This document shows positions 16,674 through 26,330 of a stretch of 64,000 bases of DNA, piece by piece (positions within the stretch are counted from its first letter, which is position 1; the number at the start of each line of letters is the position of its first letter). The stretch lies in contig NZ_CP025113.1 of the NCBI RefSeq assembly GCF_002831585.1, forward strand, positions 7,641,001 through 7,705,000, given 5' to 3'. Made by a program: the position numbers and the translations under genes. The DNA is from Bradyrhizobium sp. SK17 (GTDB lineage: Bacteria; Pseudomonadota; Alphaproteobacteria; Rhizobiales; Xanthobacteraceae). The notes under the pieces were generated by a model. It was not told the origin of the DNA. It saw only the letters and a list, made by a program, of their open reading frames with translations, and did not search any database.

Positions 16674-19340
16674 TCATGGCTTGTGGGCCTTGATCCAGGC
16701 GTCGGCGGCAGGGAGCACCCGCTGGGAGAGATCGGCCGAGATCGCGATCGCCTGCACGGCGCGCGCGACCATCACCCGGCCACCGCTGGTCGATTGCGAC
16801 GGGGCGAAGGCGGCAAGCTCCGCAGCATGGGCCTCGTCGGTGAAATTGGTCATGAAGCTCGGCACGAACTGGTCACGGAAGCTCGGCCCCTGCTTGGCCA
16901 GCAGCGCGTCGAAATTGGCCTGGACGAAGTCCCAGGCGAGTTGCGGCTGCTCGCCCGCCGACGCAACCGCGTTGATCATCCCGGTGACGATGGTGTCGGG
17001 CAATTCGTTGGTCAGCGTCAACGCCAGCGTCGCGCGCGCCAGTTCGGTGTCGCGGGCGCTGGCTGCGGCGAAGTAGTAGCGCAGCCGCTCATTGGTGACC
17101 GTGCTGGAACGTGCCAGCGTCAGCAATCTGTCGTAGGTCGTCCGATCGGCGGTGATGCCGACGACATGGGTGACGGCATCGCGCAGCGTGGTCGGCAACG
17201 CGTTGGGATCATCGAGGAACGCCGCGAAGCGCCGCCTCGCCTCCGCCACCACGGCGGCATCCCCGAGATCGCCAAGCGCCGAGATCAGGCTGGCACGCAG
17301 CAAGGCGGTGTCGTCGTCGCCCGCTCCGTGTCCGTCCCATCCGATCCGGTCGAACACCGGGCGCAGCTTGGCGCGGGCATAGGCCTGGATCACCGGCCGC
17401 TCGGCGCGATCGCGCGACAGGCGGTTGAGCGTGAGAAGTGTCGAGATCACCTGGTCCCAAACCGCGCGGTGGTCGGCGGCATCGAGTGCGTCGAGCAGCG
17501 CAAGGTAGGACGGCGGCTCGGCGCGGCCGGCCTGCACCAAGGCCCAGCTATCGGAGACGACGTTGAGCCGGTCCTCCACCTGCATTTGCGGGAATGCGTT
17601 GAGCAATGCCCCGCGGTTCTTCAGGCCATATTCCACCCTGTAGTAACCGACATCGCCGAGATTGACCTTGATCGCATCCCCGCAGGCGCCGGCTGGAATA
17701 TCGGCGCTGCCCTTCAGCAGGATCTCGCCGAAGGCCTTGCCATGCGCCGGTCCCACCGCAATCGGAACTTGCCAGCTATGGGCCGGCAGCGGCGGATCGT
17801 TGGCCGGTGCGATCACGAAGCGGTCCTGCCGCAAGGTCAGGCGCTGCGCGTCGCCATCGCAGGCCGTCTCGGCCACGACCAGCGGCACGCCGTCCTGCTC
17901 GGTGAACGAGGCCGCGATGCCGGTGATGGTCTTGCCGCCGGACGTCTCGAGCGCCTGCCAGAGATCGGCCGTGGTCGAATTGCTGTAGGCGTGCGCTGCC
18001 ATGTATTTGCGGATGCCGTCGCGGAACGGCTGTTCGCCGAGATAATTCTCCAGCATCCGGATCAGCGCCTCTCCCTTGTTGTAGGTGATGGCGTCGAAGG
18101 CCGTGACCGCCTCGCTGTGATCGGCGATCGGCTGCTGCACCGGATGCGAGGTGCGGCGCGCATCAAGCGCCATGGCGAACTGCTTGGCGCCATAGCCGTT
18201 CAGCCAGCTCTGCCATTGCGGATAGAACTGCGCCGAGGCCTTGGTCGCCATCCAGCTGGCGAAACCTTCGTTGAGCCAGAGATTGTCCCACCAGGCCATG
18301 GTGACGAGATCGCCGAACCACATATGCGCCATCTCGTGCGCGATGATGCCGAAGATGCCGCGTCGCGCGGTCTCCGCATTAGTGGCAGGATCGAACAGCA
18401 GCCGGCTTTCGAAGAAGGTGATGGCGCCCCAATTCTCCATCGCGCCTCCGAACCCGCCGGGAACGGCGATCAAATCGAGCTTCGGCAGCGGATATTTCAC
18501 GCCGAAATAGTCGTTGTAGTAGGCGAGCAGCTGCACCGCGCTGTCGAGCGCAAACCGGCCCTGCCCGCTCTTGCCCGCCGTTGTCACCACGCCGATCGTG
18601 ACGCCACCGGCATCCGCCGTGATCCGTTCGAGATCACCGACCGTAAGCTCGAACAGGTAGGTCGACATTTTCGGCGTCGGTGCGAAGACGACCTTCTTGA
18701 GATCGCCGGTGGCCGGCTGCTCGCTCGTCACGGGCATGTTGCCGACCGCGAGAAGATTGCGCGGGATCAGCACCGTCAGCGCAAAGCTCGCCTTGAACGA
18801 CGGCTCGTCCCAACACGGGAAGATCCGCCTTGCATCGGCCGGCTCCAGCTTGCTGGAGATCAGCCGCTTGATCCCGGTCCGGGTCGGGTAATCGACCGAG
18901 AACAGGCCAGTGCCGAACTTGTTGATCTGCGCCGTGAAGGCGATACGAAGCTTGTGGCGCCCGACCGCAAGCGGCTGGGCGAAGGTCAGCGTCGCGGTCT
19001 GCGTTGCGGCGTCGGTCGCGACCTCTGCGCGCTGCGCGCCATCGTCGATCGTGACCTCGGCAAACGTGGTGCTGATCGCGTTCAGCGTCAGCTGCGCAGT
19101 GGCCTCACGTACCTCGATGTCGACGGTCTCGATACCAGGCAACGCCAGGCTGGTGAAATCCGGCGTCAGCTCGATCGCGTAGTTCAGCGGGACGACCGTC
19201 TTGGGCAGTTTTCCGGGCGTGCGATCGAACGAGAATGTCTGCTCGGCCTGTGCGCCAGCCACCGCGACCAGCAGCAGGCCGATCGCCGTGGCAAGACGAC
19301 GCAGCAGCGCGGTTCGGACGTGGATTGCAAGCTTGTTCAT
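16674..19340 (-). CDS. M1 family zinc aminopeptidase, exported
   Basis: An 888-residue gluzincin of the M1 family. Residues 1-33 are a signal peptide (Arg-rich start, hydrophobic GLLLVAVAGAQA). The aminopeptidase signature GAMEN is at 299-303, and the zinc site is H335-E336-x-x-H339 with Glu358 eighteen residues later in NEGF. The C-terminal half is the helical ERAP1-like domain. It should trim N-terminal residues from peptides in the periplasm. It begins 248 bases from a divergent beta-glucosidase gene, so each probably has its own promoter in that gap. Confidence 0.93.
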   Translation of the reverse strand: MNKLAIHVRTALLRRLATAIGLLLVAVAGAQAEQTFSFDRTPGKLPKTVVPLNYAIELTPDFTSLALPGIETVDIEVREATAQLTLNAISTTFAEVTIDDGAQRAEVATDAATQTATLTFAQPLAVGRHKLRIAFTAQINKFGTGLFSVDYPTRTGIKRLISSKLEPADARRIFPCWDEPSFKASFALTVLIPRNLLAVGNMPVTSEQPATGDLKKVVFAPTPKMSTYLFELTVGDLERITADAGGVTIGVVTTAGKSGQGRFALDSAVQLLAYYNDYFGVKYPLPKLDLIAVPGGFGGAMENWGAITFFESRLLFDPATNAETARRGIFGIIAHEMAHMWFGDLVTMAWWDNLWLNEGFASWMATKASAQFYPQWQSWLNGYGAKQFAMALDARRTSHPVQQPIADHSEAVTAFDAITYNKGEALIRMLENYLGEQPFRDGIRKYMAAHAYSNSTTADLWQALETSGGKTITGIAASFTEQDGVPLVVAETACDGDAQRLTLRQDRFVIAPANDPPLPAHSWQVPIAVGPAHGKAFGEILLKGSADIPAGACGDAIKVNLGDVGYYRVEYGLKNRGALLNAFPQMQVEDRLNVVSDSWALVQAGRAEPPSYLALLDALDAADHRAVWDQVISTLLTLNRLSRDRAERPVIQAYARAKLRPVFDRIGWDGHGAGDDDTALLRASLISALGDLGDAAVVAEARRRFAAFLDDPNALPTTLRDAVTHVVGITADRTTYDRLLTLARSSTVTNERLRYYFAAASARDTELARATLALTLTNELPDTIVTGMINAVASAGEQPQLAWDFVQANFDALLAKQGPSFRDQFVPSFMTNFTDEAHAAELAAFAPSQSTSGGRVMVARAVQAIAISADLSQRVLPAADAWIKAHKP

Positions 19341-19588
19341 CGCGCGCGGCTCACCGGGATCTCGGGATTTTCAGATCTCATTGCGGAAGGACCTAGCAGG
19401 CAATCTAGTAGAGAAAATGTCGCCGCAAAACTGACAACTCCGCGACATTGACAAGGTAGCGGCTCGTAGCCATTGACGCGCACTCGTCGCGCCGCCTCGG
19501 TCTCTCGGCCCGTGTTGCTCTGCGGCCGGGTGGAAGGTTAACCTGCAACTGGCATTCCAGCCGCGACGGCCGGCGACCGGAGACAACC

Positions 19589-21043
19589 ATGTTCGAAAAA
19601 TTCTCGCGCCGGCAGTTTGCGGGCCTTGCAGGCCTCTCGGCGCTGGGCCTGTCGGCTCCGGCGCATGCGGCGAACCGCGCTGCGCGGCCCGACGGCGCGA
19701 ACTTTCCCGCGGGCTTCGTCTGGGGCACCGCGACCTCGTCCTATCAGGTCGAGGGCGCCGTCAACGAGGACGGCCGCGGCCCGTCGATCTGGGACACATT
19801 CACCCACACATCGGGCAAGATCGAGGATGGCTCGACCGGCGACCGCGCCACCGATCATTATCACCGCTACAAGGACGACGTCCGCCTGATCAAGGACCTC
19901 GGCGCCAAGGCGTATCGGTTCTCGATCGCCTGGCCGCGGGTGTTTCCCGATGGGACCGGCACACCGAATCCGAAGGGCCTCGACTTCTACAATCGCCTGG
20001 TCGACGAGCTGCTCGCGAACGGCATCGAGCCTTACGCCACGCTTTATCACTGGGACCTGCCGCAGGCATTGCAGGATCGCGTCGGCGGCTGGCGCTCGCG
20101 CGACACCGCGAAGGCGTTCGGCGATTACGCGGGCTATGTGGCGCAGCGTTTGACCGACCGGGTCAAGAACATCTTCACCCTCAACGAGGTCGGGCGTTTC
20201 CTGCCGTTCGGCTATGCGCTCGGCGTCGACGCGCCGGGGCTGACGCTGCCGCCGGCCGAGGTGAACCAGGCCCGCCACCATGTCGCGCTGGCGCATGGCC
20301 TCGCGGTGCAGGCGATCCGTGCCAAAGGGCGGCCCGGCACGCGGGTCGGGCCGGCCGAGAACATCACAGCCTGCGTGCCCGCGATCAACACGCCGGAGAA
20401 CATCCGCGCCACCGAGATCGCGACGCGCGAGCTCAATGCCGGCTTCCTCGGCGTCCTCCTCGAAGGCAAGTACACCGAGGCTTTCCTGCAATATGCCGGC
20501 GCTGACGCCCCCAAATTCACCGCCGAGGAATTGAAGATCATCGCGCAGCCCAACGATTTCGTCGGGCTCAACATCTACGCCCCGCACTGCTACGTCCTCG
20601 CCACCGACAGTGCGCCCGGGTGGAAGCCGCTGCCGATGCCGGCCTCGTTCCCGCATATGAATTCGGATTGGCTGCGGATCGCGCCGGAGGCGATCTACTG
20701 GGCGCCGCGGATCGCAGCCAAGCTCTGGAACATCAAGAGCATCTATATCAGCGAGAACGGCACCTCCGGCGAGGACAAGGTGGAGCCCGATGGGCAGATC
20801 TACGACCTCGACCGCATCATGTTCCTGCGCAACTACCTCGCCCAGTTGCAGCGCGCGACCGCCGACGGCATCCCGGTCCATGGCTATTTCCTGTGGAGCC
20901 TGATGGACAATTTCGAATGGATCTTCGGCTACAAGAAACGCTTCGGCCTCTATCGGGTGGATTTCGAGAGCCAGGCCCGCATGCCGAAACTAAGCGCGGC
21001 GTTCTATCGCGACGTCATCGCGCGCAACGCGATCGGCGCCTGA
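19589..21043 (+). CDS. GH1 beta-glucosidase with Tat signal
   Basis: A 484-residue family 1 glycoside hydrolase. The N-terminus FSRRQFAGLAGLSALG is a twin-arginine signal with cleavage near AHA, so a folded enzyme is sent to the periplasm; most GH1 enzymes are cytoplasmic. The family start GFVWGTATSSYQVEGA (42-57) is typical. The acid/base is Glu200 in TLNEV (the usual Pro after the Glu is Val here) and the nucleophile is Glu389 in YISENG. Substrate residues W380 and the WSLMDNFEW block near the C-terminus are kept. It would release glucose from beta-glucosides. It abuts the stop of the maleylacetate reductase gene on the other strand. Confidence 0.92.
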   Translation: MFEKFSRRQFAGLAGLSALGLSAPAHAANRAARPDGANFPAGFVWGTATSSYQVEGAVNEDGRGPSIWDTFTHTSGKIEDGSTGDRATDHYHRYKDDVRLIKDLGAKAYRFSIAWPRVFPDGTGTPNPKGLDFYNRLVDELLANGIEPYATLYHWDLPQALQDRVGGWRSRDTAKAFGDYAGYVAQRLTDRVKNIFTLNEVGRFLPFGYALGVDAPGLTLPPAEVNQARHHVALAHGLAVQAIRAKGRPGTRVGPAENITACVPAINTPENIRATEIATRELNAGFLGVLLEGKYTEAFLQYAGADAPKFTAEELKIIAQPNDFVGLNIYAPHCYVLATDSAPGWKPLPMPASFPHMNSDWLRIAPEAIYWAPRIAAKLWNIKSIYISENGTSGEDKVEPDGQIYDLDRIMFLRNYLAQLQRATADGIPVHGYFLWSLMDNFEWIFGYKKRFGLYRVDFESQARMPKLSAAFYRDVIARNAIGA

Positions 21044-22111
21044 TCACCCGGCTTGCGGCCGCGCACCGGCCCATGCCCGCCTGAGCAGATCGGCAATGCC
21101 GGCCGCCTCGATCGGGCGCGGATTCCAGTAGGGGTTCTTGGTGGCGAGCGCGGCGGCCTTGGCGATGCCGTCCTCGGGCATGCCGATCTCGGCGAGCGAG
21201 CGCGGCGCGCCGAGCCTTGCCGACAGATCGAACAGGCCATCGGCCGCGTCAGCCGCTCCCAGCGCCTTCGCGGCACGGCCGATCGCATCCCGCGCGGCCG
21301 GCGTGTTGTAGGCGATGGTGTGCGGCAGCAGCACGGCGTGGGTCTCGGCATGCGGCAGGTCGAACAGCGCGCCCACCGTATGGCAGAGCTTGTGATGCAG
21401 CGCCATGCCGACGGTGCCGAGACACACCGCGCACAGCCACGCGCCGTAGAGCGCGTCCGAGCGCGCATCGAGATCGCGCGGCCGGTCGATCACCTCCGGC
21501 AGCGACGAGGCGAGCTTCGCGATCGCCTCCTCCGCCATCAGCGAGGTGATCGGGTTGCCGTCGCGCGCGTAGAGCGCCTCGGCCGCATGGGCGATCGCGT
21601 TGAGGCCCGATATCGCAGAGAATTTCGCCGGCATCGAGAGCGTCAGGTTGACGTCGTAGATCACCGCCTCGGGCAGGATCTTCGGCGACGACTGCGTGGT
21701 CTTGACGCCGTCCACGGTCTGGCCGAGCACCGGCGTCATCTCGGATCCGGCATAGCTGGTCGGCACGATCAGTTGCGGCAGATCGGTGCGCAACGCGATC
21801 GCCTTGCTCAGGCCGGTCGCAGCGCCCGCGCCGATTGCAACCACGCCATCGGGCTTGAGCTTGCGGACCGTCTCCATCGCGCGTTCGGTAACGTCGACCG
21901 GCGTGTGCACCACCGCACCGTCGAACACCCCGGACATCCGGCCGCCGGTCAGGGCAGCGAGATCGCCGAGCTCGGCCTGCTGCCGCCGGCTCGCCAGCAC
22001 CAGCGCGCGCCTGATGCCGAGCCGATCGAGTTCGTCGGCCAGCCGCGTAACCGTGCCGGTCCCGAATACGACGCGCATCGGGCTGACTTGATAGGTGAAT
22101 GATTGGACCAT
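21044..22111 (-). CDS. Maleylacetate reductase / iron-containing alcohol dehydrogenase family
   Basis: A 355-residue group III metal-dependent dehydrogenase. It starts FTYQVSPMRVVFGTGTV, carries the nucleotide-binding GAGAATGLSKAIALR and the TSYAGSEMTPVLGQT block, and the metal-site region GLNAIAHAAEALYAR followed by MALHHKLCHTVGALFDLPHAETHA, which match maleylacetate reductases that convert maleylacetate to 3-oxoadipate with NAD(P)H. The ATG at 22111 was chosen at the family N-terminus; earlier in-frame codons run into the AraC gene. It follows the AraC regulator by 19 bases on the same strand, so the two are likely cotranscribed. Confidence 0.85.
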   Translation of the reverse strand: MVQSFTYQVSPMRVVFGTGTVTRLADELDRLGIRRALVLASRRQQAELGDLAALTGGRMSGVFDGAVVHTPVDVTERAMETVRKLKPDGVVAIGAGAATGLSKAIALRTDLPQLIVPTSYAGSEMTPVLGQTVDGVKTTQSSPKILPEAVIYDVNLTLSMPAKFSAISGLNAIAHAAEALYARDGNPITSLMAEEAIAKLASSLPEVIDRPRDLDARSDALYGAWLCAVCLGTVGMALHHKLCHTVGALFDLPHAETHAVLLPHTIAYNTPAARDAIGRAAKALGAADAADGLFDLSARLGAPRSLAEIGMPEDGIAKAAALATKNPYWNPRPIEAAGIADLLRRAWAGARPQAG

Positions 22112-22130
22112 GGCTGTTTCCGAACGTTGC

Positions 22131-23111
22131 TCAACCGCGACGCCAGTCGCGCGGCGTGCAGCCGAAGCGATGCCGGAAGCGCCGGGTGAAGTGCGACAGG
22201 TCGGAGAAGCCCCAGTCGAATGCGATGTCACCGATCGCGCGGCCGGCGATCGCCGGGTCCTTCAGGTCGCGCGCCGCCCCGTCGAGGCGACGGTCCATCA
22301 GATAGCTGGCGAATGTAGTGCCGGCCCGCTCGAACAGCTTGTGGACATAGCGCTCGCTGATACCGATCGCGGCCGCGATGGCGGCGACGCCCAGACCAGG
22401 CTCGCGCAGCCTGCGATCCACGGCACGGCGCAACGCGAGCCAGGTCGCATCGGCAAGGCTCGCGCTTTCGGCAACGCCGGCGCGGCTGCTGCGCGACAGG
22501 CTGAGTGCGACGAGGTCGAGCAGCACGCCGAACAGCCGTGCATTGTCCGCGTCCGAAGCGCGGAGCGCCGACGCATTCAGCACCTGCGCGGTCTCGGCGA
22601 TGAGGTGACCGACGAACGGATCATCCGACACCCGCGCCGGCGCGACATCCGGCGTTGACGGCAGCCGTTCATCCAGCGCCTCGGCCGGCACCCAGAACGA
22701 GGCGACCTGGAGCGCGGGGCCGCGATCGTGCAGCAGCGCGAAGCGCTGCCCGCTGTCGAAGATTCCGACCTGGCCCGGCGACAGGCCGATCTCGCGCCCC
22801 GCCTGCTGGATGCGGCAGCGGCCGGCGAGCTTGAGATTGAGGTAGTAGCAGCGCCGGCTGGATGAGGCGATGTCGGCGGTCGAGCGCCGCACCACATGCT
22901 CGGGAAAGCTGACCCGGTTGACCGCGCCATTGCCGAGCCCAACGGTCTCGACCCGGGCCAGGAATCCAGGCGTCGCCGGCGGCTCCGGCGTCAGGTTCAT
23001 GAAGGCCTGGCAGATCGCCTCGCGATAATAGGCGAATTGCTCACCCGGCCTGGTGTCCGCGGTATCCCAGCTCAGCCCGCGCGAGCGATCCGCGGCGGCG
23101 ATTTGCTGCAT
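22131..23111 (-). CDS. AraC family transcriptional regulator (FeaR-like ligand domain)
   Basis: A 326-residue regulator with an N-terminal AraC-binding-like domain (about 20-190; AYYREAICQAFMNLTPE and LNLKLAGRCRIQQAGRE are typical of the FeaR/AraC_binding_2 group) and a C-terminal double helix-turn-helix ending in GDIAFDWGFSDLSHFTRRF. The ATG at 23111 has GGAG seven bases upstream; a more distal TTG is possible but less likely. It is divergent from the alpha/beta hydrolase and upstream of the maleylacetate reductase, so it probably controls one or both in response to an aromatic compound. The ligand is unknown. Confidence 0.88.
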   Translation of the reverse strand: MQQIAAADRSRGLSWDTADTRPGEQFAYYREAICQAFMNLTPEPPATPGFLARVETVGLGNGAVNRVSFPEHVVRRSTADIASSSRRCYYLNLKLAGRCRIQQAGREIGLSPGQVGIFDSGQRFALLHDRGPALQVASFWVPAEALDERLPSTPDVAPARVSDDPFVGHLIAETAQVLNASALRASDADNARLFGVLLDLVALSLSRSSRAGVAESASLADATWLALRRAVDRRLREPGLGVAAIAAAIGISERYVHKLFERAGTTFASYLMDRRLDGAARDLKDPAIAGRAIGDIAFDWGFSDLSHFTRRFRHRFGCTPRDWRRG

Positions 23112-23267
23112 CAGTTCACTCCGAGCCCAATCCGGTTCGGTCACAGCCAAGCGCGTTCCCGGGCTCCGGGTCAATATCCATCAGGAACCGCAGGGAAACC
23201 CGCGCGCATCCCGGGGCAATCCGGGACGCCGCGACCGATCTAACCAAACCACGCAGGGAGGTACAAC

Positions 23268-23993
23268 ATGTCGACCTATGTTCTCGTCCATGGCGCCTGG
23301 CATACCGGCGCCGAGTTCGAGCCGGTTGCCGCGATCATCCGCAAGTCCGGTCACGTCGTTCACACGCCGACCATCAGGGGTAACCGCCCCGGCGACAGCA
23401 AGGACTCCGGGCTTGCCGAGGCGATCCAGTCGATCGTGGACTATCTTGCCGAGCATGACCTCAAGGACATCGTGCTGGTCGGTCATAGCTATGGCGGCAT
23501 GGTCATCACCGGCGTTGCCGATGCAGCGGCAGATCGCATCCGCCGGCTGGTCTATTGGAACGCGTTCGTGCCGAACAATGGCGAGTGCCTCAACGACATG
23601 GTGCCGCCGCACTATGTCGGCCTGTTCGACGCCATCCATGCCGAGCGCGGCGACGGCTCGGTGGTGCTGCCGTTCCCGGTCTGGCGCGAGGCCTTCATCA
23701 ACGATGCCGATCTCGAGCTCGCGCAGCGCGCCTACGACAAGCTGAATCCGCACCCGCTCAAGACCTTCCAGGACAAGATCACGCTACGGACCAATCCGGC
23801 CGACATGCCGATCGCGAAATCCTACGTCAACTGCACGGAGGACACCGCGATGCCGCACGGCCTGCCCTGGCATCCGCGGCTGTCGCAGAAGCTCGGGCTG
23901 TTCCGCCTGGTCCAGGTGCCGGGCAGCCACGAGCTATGCTTCTCCAACCCGCAGCGACTGGCGCAGGCCTTCCTGGATGCCGGGCGCGACTAG
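23268..23993 (+). CDS. Alpha/beta hydrolase (esterase, EstC/salicylate-esterase-like)
   Basis: A 241-residue alpha/beta hydrolase. It opens TYVLVHGAWHTG with the oxyanion HG, has the nucleophile Ser74 in GHSYGG and a late His in PGSHELCFSNP, the order of the catalytic triad in plant-esterase-like enzymes (methylesterase/hydroxynitrile lyase branch). No signal peptide is visible. A strong GGGAGG ribosome-binding sequence precedes the ATG. It is divergent from an AraC regulator gene and convergent with the flavin monooxygenase gene, ending 17 bases from it. A role in cleaving an aromatic or alkyl ester is plausible from neighbours only. Confidence 0.86.
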   Translation: MSTYVLVHGAWHTGAEFEPVAAIIRKSGHVVHTPTIRGNRPGDSKDSGLAEAIQSIVDYLAEHDLKDIVLVGHSYGGMVITGVADAAADRIRRLVYWNAFVPNNGECLNDMVPPHYVGLFDAIHAERGDGSVVLPFPVWREAFINDADLELAQRAYDKLNPHPLKTFQDKITLRTNPADMPIAKSYVNCTEDTAMPHGLPWHPRLSQKLGLFRLVQVPGSHELCFSNPQRLAQAFLDAGRD

Positions 23994-24010
23994 GTCTTCC
24001 GTGGCGGTGG

Positions 24011-25504
24011 CTACGCCACCGCCTTGTACTCCGGCGCGGTGGCGAGGAAGCGCGCATAGGCGTCCGCGTCCGGTGGCGTGAACTTCTCGACGAGCGGGTT
24101 GCGGCGCGAGGCCCTGGTGCCGATGTCCGCGAGCAGCTCGTCGAAATGCTTGAAGTGGTACGGCGCGACGCACAGCCCGCCATAGACGCCCGCAGCCGGC
24201 CGCTCGACGCGCTTGAAGTTCAGCATCATCGCGATGTTGTCGTGCATCTCGGCCGCGCTCGGCTGCCGCGCGAGCTGCCCGTCGGCATAGCGCACCAGCC
24301 AGTTCGCGGCGAGATCAGCGCACAGTACGGTGCAGAAGCTCGAATTGAAACCGACGAAGCCCATGTCGGGCAGATCGGGATTGGCGATCAACCGGTAGAG
24401 TCGGTACTGCCCATCGGCTTCCACCAGCTTCTTCTGGTACTCCTCGGGCAGGAACGGCACACCGAGCTTGTAGCCGATCGCGAGCACCGCCACGTCGGCC
24501 GCGACCTGCTGGCCGCCGCTCGTCACGATGGTGTTGCCCTCGTAATGGTCGAAGGTGCCCTGCACCGCCTTGATGCGGCCGTCGGCCACCATCGGATAGA
24601 AGCCGGGGGTTGCGATCGGCACCGAGCAGTTGACGCCGTCCTCGATCCGCTCCTTCGGCACCATGCCGCACTGCTTCAGCTTGAGCTGCATCTTCAGCAT
24701 GCTCTCGAGCCCGCGCCAGTTCGCCCAGACGAACGGCTTTGCGACGACATGCGCGAGGCGCGCCAACGGACCGATGCCCCAGCTCGCGAACATCTGCTCC
24801 TGCGCGCGGATGTAGAGGATGCGCTTGAAGTTGACGAGGCCGCCGACAAAATAGGGAATCCGCCAGACCGGCTCGCGAAACACGATGGTGACTTCGCTGG
24901 CGCCCGAATTGACCGCGTTCACCGCGATGTCGGTCGCCGATTTGGAGCCGCCGAGCACAACGACCCTGCGTCCCTTGGCCAACGCCGGATCGCTGTATTG
25001 CGAAGAGTGCAGGACCATGCCGCCCTGCGCCTTGAAGCCGTCCTCGCCCGCCAGCGGCAGGGTCTGCGGCTCATTGAATTGCCCGGTGCAGACAGCGACG
25101 AAGTCGAAATCCTCGTGGCCGGTGGCGCCGTCGGTCGAGCGCAGCGTCAGCGTCCAGCCCGGCCTGCCGTCGGCGCGGCGAGCCATGCCCTCGACTTTGG
25201 TGTCGAACCGCATCGCGCCGTCGAGCCCGTGGCTGCGCGCATAGTCACGCAAGTAAGCATGGACCTGGGGGCCCTTCGGCCATTCCGGATAGGCCTCCGG
25301 CATCGCCTTGTCGGTGTAACGATAGAGTTCCTTCGGGCTCTGGGTCTGCACATCAGGATAGGAGCGCGCCGGCTCCCAAACCCCGCCGAGGTCGCCGCTG
25401 CGCTCGATGATGGTCACCTTGTGGCCGCGCCCGGCAAAGGCCTTGCCGGCGGCGAGCCCGGAAATGCCGGCGCCGATCACGCACACATGCTTCTGCTTGA
25501 CCAT
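24011..25504 (-). CDS. Flavin-containing monooxygenase (NAD(P)-binding)
   Basis: A 497-residue two-dinucleotide-fold flavoprotein. The FAD motif GAGISG is at 11-16 and the NADPH motif GGSKSA at 185-190. Between them lies GGMVLHSSQY (161-170), matching the G-x3-H-x3-Y part of the FMO signature; Tyr rather than Trp at its end argues for an FMO-like enzyme over a classical type I Baeyer-Villiger monooxygenase, though the boundary is not absolute. It would oxygenate a heteroatom or ketone with NADPH and oxygen. It lies downstream of the cupin gene (113 bases) on the same strand. Confidence 0.86.
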   Translation of the reverse strand: MVKQKHVCVIGAGISGLAAGKAFAGRGHKVTIIERSGDLGGVWEPARSYPDVQTQSPKELYRYTDKAMPEAYPEWPKGPQVHAYLRDYARSHGLDGAMRFDTKVEGMARRADGRPGWTLTLRSTDGATGHEDFDFVAVCTGQFNEPQTLPLAGEDGFKAQGGMVLHSSQYSDPALAKGRRVVVLGGSKSATDIAVNAVNSGASEVTIVFREPVWRIPYFVGGLVNFKRILYIRAQEQMFASWGIGPLARLAHVVAKPFVWANWRGLESMLKMQLKLKQCGMVPKERIEDGVNCSVPIATPGFYPMVADGRIKAVQGTFDHYEGNTIVTSGGQQVAADVAVLAIGYKLGVPFLPEEYQKKLVEADGQYRLYRLIANPDLPDMGFVGFNSSFCTVLCADLAANWLVRYADGQLARQPSAAEMHDNIAMMLNFKRVERPAAGVYGGLCVAPYHFKHFDELLADIGTRASRRNPLVEKFTPPDADAYARFLATAPEYKAVA

Positions 25505-25617
25505 GAAACCGCTCCGCGTTGAATGAACAGATCCAATTTCGTCGGCGCACGCGTCCCCGTCATCGCCGGAGCCAGCTCCGGCGATTCACCTCGCGCGCGA
25601 TGGTGTCGTTTGCTGCG

Positions 25618-26067
25618 CTAGTCGTTGGCTTCCGGCGGCAGGAAATCCACCTCGTGCTCGGCGGAGATCCGCACCACCTCGGCGGGGTCCTGCAGATTGT
25701 CGAGCTTCTCGAACAGCGCCTCGAGCTTCTGCATCGGCGACACCCAGAACAGCGCGCGTGCCGGCTTGTCGGACTTGTTGAAATAGCCATGCGGAATGCC
25801 GCGCGGCAGACGCACGAGGTCGCCGGCCTTGGCCTGCACCCAGACGCCGTCGAGCTTGAGGTCGAGCACGCCTTCCTGCACCAGGATGAACTCCTCCTGG
25901 GTCGGATGGATGTGCACCGGCACGAACTGGCCGGGATCGCTGTTGGTCTCGAACGCGAAGGTCGAGTCGGTGACCGCCTTCGGATAGTAGACCTGGCCCA
26001 GGATATTCCAGCTCTTGCCGCCGTAGCCGGTGCCGGTGCGGGTAATGCCTTTCTCGAGCGTGCCCAT
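25618..26067 (-). CDS. Small single-domain cupin protein
   Basis: A 150-residue cupin. Motif 1 is HIHPTQEE (His52, His54, Glu59) and motif 2 contains PRGIPHGYFN with His93, which gives a complete metal-binding set. The C-terminal tail from about 110 is helical (MQKLEALFEKLDN). Such proteins include isomerases, dioxygenases and auxiliary proteins, and the sequence does not choose among them. The ATG follows GGAGAGG. It is first in a minus-strand unit with the flavin monooxygenase and divergent from an AraC regulator gene that is the obvious candidate controller. Confidence 0.84.
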   Translation of the reverse strand: MGTLEKGITRTGTGYGGKSWNILGQVYYPKAVTDSTFAFETNSDPGQFVPVHIHPTQEEFILVQEGVLDLKLDGVWVQAKAGDLVRLPRGIPHGYFNKSDKPARALFWVSPMQKLEALFEKLDNLQDPAEVVRISAEHEVDFLPPEAND

Positions 26068-26330
26068 GTCAGCCTCTCCAGTGTTGATGTGCAGTGCGGA
26101 CACGGAGCCTGTCGCCGGCCGGCAGGGCTGTCTAGCCGATAAACGAATCCGCGGCCGGCGCGATCATGCTGCAATGCGGGAGCACCGAGCCGGCTGATTG
26201 CTGCCCAATGCCACCGCAGCCGCCTGCGCTCAGATCGGGCAGTTTGCGCGACGAAACAGCGTTCCCCTTTGCCGGCGAATGCTCTAGGCTCGCCAATATT
26301 TTAGACCTCAAACAACTCCGGACGGCCGGC

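Noticed and set aside
16455..19451. A 998-codon plus-strand open frame opposite the M1 peptidase and acetolactate synthase-like genes
   Set aside because: It crosses two well-supported minus-strand genes and has shadow composition; no domain is visible.
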